DNA from: Spirochaetes bacterium RBG_16_67_19
GTDB taxonomy: Bacteria; Spirochaetota; Spirochaetia; SZUA-6; DRHE01
Assembly (NCBI GenBank): GCA_001829505.1
Contig: MIBK01000146.1
Coordinates: 1-8,996 of the forward strand
Direction: 5' to 3'
DNA length: 8,996 nt
Shown: one piece after another, positions 1-6,370 of the stretch
How positions within the stretch are numbered: the first letter of the stretch is position 1
Layout: each line of letters begins with the position of its first letter
Position numbers and translations under genes: made by a program
Notes under the pieces: model-generated
Database searches by the model: none
Seen by the model: the letters and a program-made list of their open reading frames with translations, nothing else
Told to the model about the DNA's origin: nothing

Positions 1-33
1 AAGACGGGAAATGCCGTGCAAGGACCCGGCGGC

Positions 34-62
34 GAACCTCCCTGAACCTCCTTTGAACCTCC
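34..62 (+). repeat. Three helically phased GAACCTCC direct repeats, possible activator site
   Basis: Three exact copies of GAACCTCC lie at 34-41, 44-51 and 55-62, so the starts are 10 and 11 bp apart, about one helical turn each. The last copy ends 9 bp before a TTGACA -35 box. Direct repeats with this spacing next to a -35 element are the typical layout for a transcriptional activator, for instance OmpR/PhoB-type response regulators, which bind tandem half-sites about 11 bp apart. The regulator is unknown and no regulator gene lies in the window. Low-complexity coincidence is possible. Confidence 0.45.
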
Positions 63-71
63 TCCGGCAAT

Positions 72-100
72 TTGACATCAGGCAGGGTGGGCACTACACT
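72..100 (+). promoter_or_regulatory. Sigma-70-type promoter of the LruC lipoprotein gene
   Basis: TTGACA (72-77, perfect consensus) is followed after 17 bp by TACACT (95-100, four of six matches to TATAAT). The predicted transcription start is near 107, giving a leader of about 23 nt that contains a strong AGGAGGG ribosome-binding site (118-124), five bases before the ATG at 130. Box quality, spacing and the short leader agree, so this is the clearest promoter in the window together with the one at 5384. Confidence 0.7.
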
Positions 101-129
101 GGGAAATCCGCCGTTCCAGGAGGGTTTCC

Positions 130-2331
130 ATGAAAAATGGGGTGCTGCTCGTCCTCGGGATTTCGATCCTCGGCGTGCTTGGCTGCAGCCTGCCGTATTC
201 CCAAGTCCCGAACGGATCAGGGTCCGCGCTTCCCTCCGATGCCATCCGCGACGTGTTTCGACCCCCGAACGCTGTTTTCACCTTCCAGACCCTGCTTCCC
301 GTGGAGCTCGCCCTGGACGTCGAGCTTTACGATTCGACCGGCGGCGCAACGCGGTCCCTCGCGGGGGCCGTCATCATCGCCACGCTGCGGGATATCCCGG
401 GCAATGTAGTCTACGCGGGCCGCGTCGCCGACGGACATTTGAGCGCGCGGGTCATGCTGCCTTCGGCGCCGGAAGACATCGAACTCACTCTCCAGAGCGA
501 AGGCTTCGCCGATCGGGTCGTGAGGATCCGGGACATGGTCTGCTATTCCGAGGTGAACCGCACGATGGGCCTGCTCTCCCAGGGGGATGGGGCAAGAGCC
601 GTGGACCCGCTGCTGGCGGACAGTGACGGCGACCTGGTGCCCGACGTCTACGATGCTTTTCCCGAGGATCCGCAGTCCGCCTTCGCCTACAAGATTCCCG
701 CGGACGGGAACCTGACCGTGGCTTACGAGGACCTCTACGGCCTGGCCCAGGCCGGGGACGCCGATTACAACGACTTCATCGCCGAGTATTCAATCACGGA
801 AGTGACCAACGGCCTCAATGAGCTGCACCGCATCGAGGTGACCGCCGAGGAGACGGTGAAACTCGCCGGCTACAATCATCGCTTCGGCATCCGCATCGAC
901 GGCTTCGAGGGTTCCGCCAGCCTTACGGGTTCCTATATCGACCAATACGGCAACAGCGTCAGCATGGACCGGACTGAGACCTCCTGGGCGAACATCGACC
1001 TGTTCAAGCAGTCCGGCGCCGCCCTCCATAAGCAGGCCAGCTTCGTGCTGGAGTTCGATACGGCGCAGAGCTCCGCCGTCGACCGGCCGCCCTACAACCC
1101 CTACCTCTATGTGTTGAACACGGGCCAGGAGATCCACCTGATGGGCGAGCAGGACCTCAGCGGGGTCTCGCACAGCTACCAGGACGGCGAGGGCTTCCCC
1201 TGGGGGCTCCTGGTCCCGCTGAAATGGACACCGCCCGCGGAGGCCCAGCGCATCGAGCTGCATTACCCGCGGTTCGCCAACTGGCGGCAGAGCTTCGGCG
1301 CCAAGCACACCGACTGGTACCTGCACTACGACGATCCGTACGTGCCTCCACCGGATGACATCGTGGCGGAAGAATCCCAGGTGACGGCATCCGCTGCGCA
1401 AGAATCCAACCCCCGCCTGGGCAGCGACAGCATGGGCGATCTGGTCGTGTACACTTCCCAGGCGCTGCAAGCCGATGGCAGCTACATCGGCGACATCCTC
1501 TTCCAGCGGTACGACAGTGCCACGAAAGCCTGGGGATCGCCCGTGCTGATCAGCGGTTCTGCCACGGACGACAAGTTCAACGACGTCAGCGGCTCCCGGA
1601 TCGTCTACACCGCTTTCGACAGCCCGACCTCGGCGCTCGGCCAGTTGATGCTCTACGACATCGCGCAGGGAACGACCGTTCTGGTAATGCCTGGAGCTGA
1701 TACGTTCCGCGAGGTCCGGATCGACGGCGATGTCGTGGTCTGGACCCAGGGGCAGAACGGCTCCACGCGGATTCTGTATCGTGATCTGAATTGGGCCGCG
1801 GGTGTGACCGTTACCTTGGGCGGACCGACCCCGGCCGCCAGCAATGTTGAAATCGGCTCGCGCTATATTGTCTGGGAGAGAGCCGGCGACGGCCAGAAGG
1901 ACATCGTGGGTTATGACAGGCTAACGGGTGCGTGGATTTCGGTTAGTGCGGACCCGGCTCTGGTCGAGCGGCTGCCCACGACGAGCGGAAACTGGGTCGC
2001 CTGGCAGGCGGAGGATGCCTCGGGATCGACCACCATCCGCTTGGCCAACCTGGCCGTCAAGCCCGTCAGCTCCTTCGCCGCCGTGGACGATGGGTCCAAT
2101 GTGGCTCGCCCTTGCGTCGCTGGAGACCTCGTGGCCTTCGAGTCGGCTGCGGGCGGGAACCTCGACATCTACCTGTACCGCATCTCGGACGGGAGAATCT
2201 TCCAGGTCACGCCTGACACGGCGGATCAGTTCCTCGTCAACCTGTACGGCGACCAGGCGGCCTACGTGGACCTGCGCGGCACCAGCCTGGAGGTCTACGC
2301 CTCCACCTTCTGGCTCCCGCCGGCGGAGTAG
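130..2331 (+). CDS. LruC-domain lipoprotein with C-terminal seven-repeat beta-propeller
   Basis: This encodes a 733-residue exported lipoprotein. The ATG follows a strong AGGAGGG site. Residues 1-19 form a lipoprotein signal (K3, hydrophobic core, VLGC with Cys19 as the lipidated residue). Residues 40-150 look like a beta-rich carboxypeptidase-regulatory or Ig-like domain. Residues 164-181 contain an Asp-rich DxDxDxxxDxxD calcium-binding-type loop. Residues about 185-400 match the LruC domain (DUF4842-like): AYEDLYGLAQAGDADYNDF near 198-216, FPWGLLVPLKW near 356-366 and YPRFANWRQSFG near 379-390. From about 428 to the end there are seven repeats of about 45 residues with cores such as IVYTAF, VVVWTQ, YIVWER, VAWQAE and VAFES, which is typical of TolB-like/WD40-like propellers. 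Function is unknown; a surface-exposed binding or adhesion role is inferred. Codon use is less GC-extreme than in the other genes. It has its own promoter. Confidence 0.85.
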   Translation: MKNGVLLVLGISILGVLGCSLPYSQVPNGSGSALPSDAIRDVFRPPNAVFTFQTLLPVELALDVELYDSTGGATRSLAGAVIIATLRDIPGNVVYAGRVADGHLSARVMLPSAPEDIELTLQSEGFADRVVRIRDMVCYSEVNRTMGLLSQGDGARAVDPLLADSDGDLVPDVYDAFPEDPQSAFAYKIPADGNLTVAYEDLYGLAQAGDADYNDFIAEYSITEVTNGLNELHRIEVTAEETVKLAGYNHRFGIRIDGFEGSASLTGSYIDQYGNSVSMDRTETSWANIDLFKQSGAALHKQASFVLEFDTAQSSAVDRPPYNPYLYVLNTGQEIHLMGEQDLSGVSHSYQDGEGFPWGLLVPLKWTPPAEAQRIELHYPRFANWRQSFGAKHTDWYLHYDDPYVPPPDDIVAEESQVTASAAQESNPRLGSDSMGDLVVYTSQALQADGSYIGDILFQRYDSATKAWGSPVLISGSATDDKFNDVSGSRIVYTAFDSPTSALGQLMLYDIAQGTTVLVMPGADTFREVRIDGDVVVWTQGQNGSTRILYRDLNWAAGVTVTLGGPTPAASNVEIGSRYIVWERAGDGQKDIVGYDRLTGAWISVSADPALVERLPTTSGNWVAWQAEDASGSTTIRLANLAVKPVSSFAAVDDGSNVARPCVAGDLVAFESAAGGNLDIYLYRISDGRIFQVTPDTADQFLVNLYGDQAAYVDLRGTSLEVYASTFWLPPAE

Positions 2332-2351
2332 GGGGAGGTACCGCGCGCGGG

Positions 2352-3377
2352 TCAGGAAGCGAACCAGCGCGCGAGCACCCGCCGGCGCAGCTCCTCTGGC
2401 AGAAACGAAGCCCGGACTGCGTCCCGGTTCATCTCCAAGAAATCGGCCAGACCGAAGCCGTAAAGGCGGGCGGCCAGCGCATACTCGTGCACCAGGTCGA
2501 TGCCCATGAGCTGTGGGTCGTCGGAATTGAGGGTGACCCGCACCCCGGCCCGGCGCAGCAGCGGCAAAGGGTGCGCTTCCAGGGAGGGCACCGAGTGGGT
2601 GAGCCAGTTGGAAGTGGGACAGACCTCCAGGGTCACTCCGCCTTCCCGCAGCAGCCGCAGCGCTTCCGGGTCGTTCCAGGCCTGGATGCCGTGCCCGATG
2701 CGGGAGGGGCCGAACACCCGCAGGGTGTTCACCACCTGTCCGGCACTGGTGTTCTCGCCGCTGTGGATGGTGATGCCCAGGCCCGCCTCGCGGGCCTGTT
2801 GGACCAGCGGCAGGAATTCCTCCGCCGGCCGGACGGTTTCCGAGTCCGCCAGGTCGAAACCCAGAAGGCGCCAGGCCCCGCGATGGGTCCCGCGGGCGCA
2901 GGCCAGCAGGTCCGCGGTTGCCGAGCGGTTGGCCTCCATGGAAGCGGTGCGCGGCAGGATGCCGATCAGCGCCACCTCGATGCCGAAGCGCGCCGAACCT
3001 TCCTCCACCCCGTCCAGTACGGCTTCGATGATCTCGTCGTTGCCGAGGCGCTTGCCCGCGGCGATGAACGGCGGGGCGAAGCGCAGCTCGGCCAGCTTCA
3101 CCCCGTCGCGCCAGGTGTCCTCCACGTTCTCGAAAGCCACCCGCCGGATGGCTTCGTAGCAGCAGAGCACCTTCTGGATGATCGCAAAGCGGGCGATCAC
3201 CTCCTCCAGGCCGGCCAGGGGGGTGAGCACCCGGGCGCGCGTGGAAAGCTCCTGCTCCGACACGTCCAGCCCGTAGCGCTGGGCCAGCTCGGCTATCGTG
3301 CCCAGGCGCACGCTGCCGTCCAGGTGGCGGTGCAGCTCCGCCTTGGGCAGCACGCGCAGCGTGTTTTCATCGAGCAT
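2352..3377 (-). CDS. add: Adenosine deaminase
   Basis: Zn-dependent hydrolase that deaminates adenosine (and deoxyadenosine) to inosine in purine salvage; cytosolic. The 341-residue length is normal for the family. The full metal and catalytic set is visible: HRHLDGS at 16-22 (zinc-binding His16 and His18), HSGE at 205-208 (zinc His205, proton-donor Glu208), RIGHG at 226-230 (catalytic His229), CPTSN at 253-257 and SDDP at 285-288 (Asp286 zinc ligand, Asp287 substrate). I chose the ATG at 3377. An in-frame TTG at 3395 would add six residues, but it lies within a few bases of the predicted transcription start. There is no good ribosome-binding site and the leader would be only about 14 nt. Some members of this amidohydrolase family instead act on adenine or aminofutalosine. 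The HxH, HSGE and SDDP motifs alone do not separate these, so the exact substrate is slightly less certain than the fold. Confidence 0.9.
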   Translation of the reverse strand: MLDENTLRVLPKAELHRHLDGSVRLGTIAELAQRYGLDVSEQELSTRARVLTPLAGLEEVIARFAIIQKVLCCYEAIRRVAFENVEDTWRDGVKLAELRFAPPFIAAGKRLGNDEIIEAVLDGVEEGSARFGIEVALIGILPRTASMEANRSATADLLACARGTHRGAWRLLGFDLADSETVRPAEEFLPLVQQAREAGLGITIHSGENTSAGQVVNTLRVFGPSRIGHGIQAWNDPEALRLLREGGVTLEVCPTSNWLTHSVPSLEAHPLPLLRRAGVRVTLNSDDPQLMGIDLVHEYALAARLYGFGLADFLEMNRDAVRASFLPEELRRRVLARWFAS

Positions 3378-3397
3378 ATTGCGCCGGACCGCCAATC

Positions 3398-3425
3398 ATT
3401 ATAGCCTGCGCTATGCGCCTGACAA
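3398..3425 (-). promoter_or_regulatory. Promoter of adenosine deaminase
   Basis: On the minus strand, TTGTCA (3425-3420, five of six to consensus) is followed after 16 bp by a perfect TATAAT (3403-3398). Transcription should start near 3391, about 14 nt before the ATG at 3377. The -35 box lies inside the first codons of the divergent 81-residue gene, so the two genes' control regions interlock. Confidence 0.65.
3400..3405 (+). promoter_or_regulatory. Candidate -10 box for the divergent 81-residue gene
   Basis: TATAGC (3400-3405) shares the palindromic TATA of the minus-strand TATAAT. It sits seven bases before the ATG at 3413, so transcription would begin at or next to the start codon, giving a leaderless mRNA. 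No good -35 is visible on this strand; the best are fragments such as TTGCGC at 3379-3384. The gene also has no ribosome-binding site, which fits leaderless initiation. Weak evidence on its own. Confidence 0.3.
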
Positions 3426-3658
3426 CCCGGGAGATCGTGTTTCCCGAGGGTGACCGGCAGGAAATCGAGCACGCCCTGTCCGTGAACCAGCTGGTGGACC
3501 TGAACGGCTATCCGCTGGAGCTGGCCACCACCCGGCAGATCGCCTACCGCGTGCAGCGGATGAGCACCTCCTGCGAGCGCAACGGGGACGTGGTGAGCTA
3601 CCACCTGGAGCTGGTCGGGCGCCCGGAGCTGGAGGAGGAGCAAGCATGGTCACCTTGA
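3413..3658 (+). CDS. Small conserved-looking protein of unknown function (81 aa)
   Basis: I do not recognise a named family. The protein is short, acidic towards the C-terminus, and has no signal peptide or membrane segment, so it is probably cytosolic. Residues 1-80 read as an alternating beta/alpha fold: an N-terminal strand (RLTTREIVFPEG), a helix (DRQEIEHALSVNQ), the notable stretch LVDLNGYPLEL near 27-37, then IAYRVQRMS near 43-51 and a final strand VVSYHLELVG near 60-69. The sequence reads as a real protein rather than a GC-driven frame. It also sits 13 nt into the start of the hydrolase gene at 3646, whose ribosome-binding site lies inside this gene. This implies translational coupling and possibly a shared job. 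The ATG has no ribosome-binding site, consistent with leaderless translation. Confidence 0.7.
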   Translation: MRLTTREIVFPEGDRQEIEHALSVNQLVDLNGYPLELATTRQIAYRVQRMSTSCERNGDVVSYHLELVGRPELEEEQAWSP

Positions 3659-4374
3659 GCGGGCCCGACGGGGCCCCCTACCGCCTGGCCCCGACCAAGA
3701 TCATCGCCCTGGGGCTGAACTACCGGGACCACATCGCCGAGAGCCAGTCGGTGAAGGTGCAGGGCTTCGGCCAGGAAACGCCCAAGGAGCCGGTGCTGTT
3801 CCCCAAGTCCCCCAACGTGCTGATCGGGCCCGGGCAGGCGATCGTGATCCCGGCCTTCCTGGAGGACTACCGCTTCGAGGACCCGCGGGTGGACTACGAG
3901 GCGGAGCTGGCCTTCGTGGTGGCCGACCGCTGCCGCCACGTGGCGGAAGCGGAGGCCTGGGAGCACATCCTGGGCTTCACCTGCTTCAATGACGTGAGCC
4001 AGAGGAACCTGCAGCGCAGCGAGCCTTCCGGCTGGTGGCGGGGCAAGTCCCTGGACACCTTCGGCCCGGTGGGGCCGCGGATCGTGGCCGGGCGGGAGCT
4101 GGGCGATCCCCAGGACCTGGCCATCCGCTGCCGGCTGAACGGCCGGGTGGTGCAGGAATCCCGGACCAGCGGCATGATCTTCTCCATCCCGCGGATCCTG
4201 GCCTTCGTCTCCCGCAACTTCACCCTGGAGGCCGGGGACCTGATCAGCACGGGCACGCCCAGCGGGGTGGGCCCGCTTCGCCACGGGGACACGGTGGAGG
4301 TGGAGATCGAGGGGATCGGGACGCTCTCTAACCCCGTGCGCGAAGAAGCGCGGAGTCCACGATCCGCCGGATGA
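3646..4374 (+). CDS. Fumarylacetoacetate hydrolase (FAH) family protein
   Basis: Metal-dependent FAH-fold enzyme (242 residues). Relatives cleave acylpyruvates or fumarylpyruvate, isomerise homoprotocatechuate intermediates, or decarboxylate oxaloacetate. Visible hallmarks are GLNYRDHIAE at 23-32, the metal ligands Glu85 and Glu87 in DYEAELA, Asp116 in FNDVSQR (the usual E-x-E plus D about 29 residues on), the active-site Lys134 in GKSLDTFGPVGP, and GTPSGVGP at 203-210. This set fits the single-domain YcgM-like acylpyruvase type. Substrate specificity cannot be read from the sequence. A GGAGGAGGAG site at 3631-3640, five bases before the ATG, supports the start. The recognisable domain ends near GIGTLSNPVREE (residue 234). 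The last eight residues run into the antisense end of the neighbouring ATP-grasp gene and look like a read-through tail. Confidence 0.88.
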   Translation: MVTLSGPDGAPYRLAPTKIIALGLNYRDHIAESQSVKVQGFGQETPKEPVLFPKSPNVLIGPGQAIVIPAFLEDYRFEDPRVDYEAELAFVVADRCRHVAEAEAWEHILGFTCFNDVSQRNLQRSEPSGWWRGKSLDTFGPVGPRIVAGRELGDPQDLAIRCRLNGRVVQESRTSGMIFSIPRILAFVSRNFTLEAGDLISTGTPSGVGPLRHGDTVEVEIEGIGTLSNPVREEARSPRSAG

Positions 4375-5311
4375 GCTCCCGGTAGGGGATGCCGGCCAGG
4401 TTGCAGATGATGGGCAGGTCGGAGTGCTCCGGGTGCAGTCCGGCCAGGGGATTGAGCTCCATGATGTTGGGCACCCCGCGCTCGTCCTCGCGCAGGTCCA
4501 CCCTGCCCCCGTCCCGGCAGCCCAGGCCGCGCCAGATCGCCAGCGCCGTTTCCTCCGCCGCGCGGGCCTTGGCGTCGGTGACCAGCCGGTAGTCCACCAG
4601 CTCTTCGCTCTTTTCCTTGTTGGCGTAAGAGTACACCTCGGCCTCCGCCTGCCGCCGCAGCAGCACCTCCATGGTGCCCACCGCCCTGGCCTCGGCTCCG
4701 GTGCCGGTGATGCCCACCGTGTACTCGCGCCCCGGCAGGAAGCGCTCCACCAGCACCGGCTGGCGGTAGAGCTCCAGCAGCTCGCGGCAGCGACTTTCCA
4801 GCTCCGCGGGGCCGGCGAGCTTGGAGGCGGCGGTGATGCCCTTGCCCGTGCCCTCGGCGATGGGCTTGGCGAACAGGGGGTAGGCCAGGCGCACGGCGGC
4901 GATGTCCGCCTCGCTTTCCACCACGGCGAAGTCGGGAGTGGGCAGTGCCAGGTCGCGGATGATGCGCTTGGCCCAGCCCTTGTGCAGGCTGAGGCCCAGC
5001 ACCACCGGGTCGGAGAAGGTGTAGGGGATGCGGTAGGCGTCCAGCACCGCGGGCACCTGGGACTCCCGGCCGAAGCCATGCAGCCCCTCGGCGATGTTGA
5101 ACACCAGCTCCCATCGTTCGCCGGCGGCCAGGCGGGGCACCAGCTGGGTCACCGCGCCGATGCGCTCGGGAGTGTGCCCGAGCGAGCTCAACGCGTCGGC
5201 GATGCCTTCGATGGTGCTCTCCCGGTCGAACTCCGCGGTCTCCACCTCGGAGTAGCCCTGGGACAGGTAGTAGCTGCGCAGGTCGAAGGTCATCCCGATC
5301 CTGATGCCCAT
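4328..5311 (-). CDS. D-Ala-D-Ala ligase-like ATP-grasp protein
   Basis: ATP-grasp carboxylate-amine ligase (327 residues) of the D-alanine-D-alanine ligase superfamily. Visible motifs are VFNIAEGLHG at 70-79 (equivalent to the VFNxxHG region of Ddl), KGWAKRI at 111-117, the ATP-binding loop FAKPIAEGTGKGI at 147-159, VERFLPGREY at 188-197, GCRDGGRVDLR at 264-274, and the magnesium ligands Glu285 and Asn287 in MELNPLAGL. The C-terminal region reads LHPEHSDLP where true Ddl has a TxxSLxP-type sequence, and no murein genes are nearby. It may therefore join other substrates. I chose the ATG at 5311, giving MGIRIGMTFDLR; another ATG at 5293 (MTFDLR) is equally possible. Upstream in-frame sequence to 5470 is Arg/Pro-rich noncoding. 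The gene converges on the hydrolase gene and overlaps it by 47 nt. Confidence 0.82.
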   Translation of the reverse strand: MGIRIGMTFDLRSYYLSQGYSEVETAEFDRESTIEGIADALSSLGHTPERIGAVTQLVPRLAAGERWELVFNIAEGLHGFGRESQVPAVLDAYRIPYTFSDPVVLGLSLHKGWAKRIIRDLALPTPDFAVVESEADIAAVRLAYPLFAKPIAEGTGKGITAASKLAGPAELESRCRELLELYRQPVLVERFLPGREYTVGITGTGAEARAVGTMEVLLRRQAEAEVYSYANKEKSEELVDYRLVTDAKARAAEETALAIWRGLGCRDGGRVDLREDERGVPNIMELNPLAGLHPEHSDLPIICNLAGIPYRELIRRIVDSALLRARG

Positions 5312-5383
5312 ATGCGCCCACCGTACACGTTCCGGCCGGCGCGCGCAAGCGCGGGGGCCAGGCGGGCGGTGGCGCGCCAGGCG

Positions 5384-5412
5384 TGGACAGGGCTGCGCCC
5401 GGCCGCTATCAT
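5384..5412 (+). promoter_or_regulatory. Strong promoter giving a probably leaderless thioesterase mRNA
   Basis: TGGACA (5384-5389) and TATCAT (5407-5412) each match consensus at five of six positions and are separated by exactly 17 bp. The ATG of the thioesterase begins at 5418, six bases after the -10 box, just where transcription should start. No ribosome-binding site precedes the ATG. The promoter is therefore best read as one making a leaderless transcript. Confidence 0.6.
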
Positions 5413-5417
5413 GAGCC

Positions 5418-5816
5418 ATGCCCGACGAGGTGCGCCGCGACAATCGCTGCTTCGTGTGCGGCCAGGACAACCCCCACGGGCTGCGCCTGGCCTTCGCCTA
5501 TCCTGAAGCCGGCCGCGCGGAGACCGAGCTGGTCATCCCGGAGCGCTTCAGCGGCTGGGAGCGGCTCACCCACGGGGGCCTGCTGGCCACCCTCCTGGAC
5601 GAGGCCATGGCCCATGCCTGCATCAGCCGGGAAGGCAACGCGGTCACCGTGGAGCTCACGGTGCGCTTCCTGAAGCCGGTGGAGGTGGGCCAGGAAGTGC
5701 GGGTCAGCGGCCGCGTGCTGGAAGTCAAGGGCCGGGTGGTGGAGACCGAAGCGGAGATCCTGGGGCCGCAGGGCCAGGCGGTGGCCCGGGGCCGGGGTCG
5801 CTTCTTGAGAATGTAG
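5418..5816 (+). CDS. PaaI/4HBT-family hotdog thioesterase
   Basis: Hotdog-fold acyl-CoA thioesterase (132 residues) that hydrolyses acyl-CoA thioesters to free acid and CoA; cytosolic. The N-terminal CFVCGQDNPHGLRL motif at 11-24 is common in this subfamily. The catalytic core is LTHGGLLATLLDEAMAHA at 50-67, where His52-Gly-Gly and Asp61/Glu62 sit in the expected helix. The C-terminal half gives the usual strands (VTVELTVRFLKPVEVGQEV and later EVKGRVVETEAEIL). Its natural substrate cannot be assigned. The nitroreductase gene follows 11 nt downstream on the same strand, so they form a two-gene operon. An ATG at 5411 is in a different frame and was not used. Confidence 0.88.
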   Translation: MPDEVRRDNRCFVCGQDNPHGLRLAFAYPEAGRAETELVIPERFSGWERLTHGGLLATLLDEAMAHACISREGNAVTVELTVRFLKPVEVGQEVRVSGRVLEVKGRVVETEAEILGPQGQAVARGRGRFLRM

Positions 5817-5827
5817 GAGGCAGGACC

Positions 5828-6343
5828 ATGGAGGTGTACGAGGCGATCCGCGCGCGGCACAGCGTGCGCTCCTATCGGGACCGGGCGGTGGAGCCGGCCA
5901 AGCTGGCCCGGGTGCTGGAGGCGGCCCGCCTGGCCCCCTCGGCCCGCAATGAGCAGGAGTGGCGCTTCGTGGTGGTGAGCGACCTGCCCAAGAGGGAGGC
6001 CCTGGCCACCCAGGCCTCCACGCAGGCCTTCATGCTGGAGGCCCCGCTGATCATCGCCGCCTGCGCCCAGACCGACGGCCGGGTCATGCGCTGCGGGCAG
6101 CTGGCTTATCCCATCGACGTGGCCATCGCCCTGGACCACTTCAGCCTGGCCGCCGTGGCCGAGGGCCTGGGCACCTGCTGGATCGGCTCTTTCGATCCCG
6201 CGCAGGTGCGGCGCATCCTGGGGATTCCGCCGGAGGTCCAGGTGGTCGGGCTGATGCTCCTGGGATACCCCCGCGAGAACACGGAACCGCTGAAAAAGAG
6301 CCGCCTGCCCCTGGAACAGATCGTCCACCGCGAGGCCTGGTAG
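5828..6343 (+). CDS. Nitroreductase-family FMN flavoprotein
   Basis: FMN-dependent NAD(P)H oxidoreductase (171 residues) of the nitroreductase superfamily, short form. Hallmarks are RHSVRSYRDR at 10-19, where Arg10, Ser12 and Arg14 contact the FMN phosphate, APSARNEQEWRF at 36-47, the helix AYPIDVAIALDHFSLAAVAEGLGTCWIG at 93-120, and GLMLLGYPREN near the end. Members reduce nitro compounds, quinones or enones, or act in specialised biosynthesis. The physiological substrate here is unknown. A GGAGG site (5816-5820) overlapping the upstream stop region, seven bases before the ATG, supports the start and operon with the thioesterase. No obvious terminator hairpin follows the stop. Confidence 0.87.
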   Translation: MEVYEAIRARHSVRSYRDRAVEPAKLARVLEAARLAPSARNEQEWRFVVVSDLPKREALATQASTQAFMLEAPLIIAACAQTDGRVMRCGQLAYPIDVAIALDHFSLAAVAEGLGTCWIGSFDPAQVRRILGIPPEVQVVGLMLLGYPRENTEPLKKSRLPLEQIVHREAW

Positions 6344-6370
6344 ACCGTCGCCGCTCGGGCGCCCCCCGCA

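Noticed and set aside
790..1470. Minus-strand frame inside the LruC lipoprotein gene
   Set aside because: No recognisable domain, and it lies wholly within a gene with a clear domain order.
2341..2350. Palindrome CCGCGCGCGG as a terminator between convergent genes
   Set aside because: Perfect palindrome but with no loop and no T-tract; expected by chance in such GC-rich DNA.
2487..3404. Long plus-strand frame antisense to adenosine deaminase
   Set aside because: Low-complexity His/Gln/Arg/Gly-rich translation with no domain; adenosine deaminase on the other strand has all catalytic motifs.
3598..5079. Long open frame on the minus strand (493 codons), plus a 484-codon minus frame at 3894-5348 and a 360-codon plus frame at 4424-5506
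   Set aside because: They overlap the FAH and ATP-grasp genes, whose motifs are intact. Their translations are Arg/Pro/Ser/Ala-rich with no recognisable domain, as expected for antisense or shifted frames in GC-rich DNA.
5341..5352. Short hairpin with a GCAA tetraloop (GCGC stem) in the divergent gap
   Set aside because: The stem is only four to five pairs in a GC-rich run and no other RNA features surround it.
5312..5470. N-terminal extension of the ATP-grasp protein by 53 residues
   Set aside because: The extension is Arg/Pro-rich without family similarity, would overlap the divergent promoter and thioesterase gene, and the internal ATG gives the expected family start.
5418..5480. CFVCG in the thioesterase as a zinc finger
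   Set aside because: Only two cysteines are present and this motif is a routine part of the thioesterase family N-terminus.
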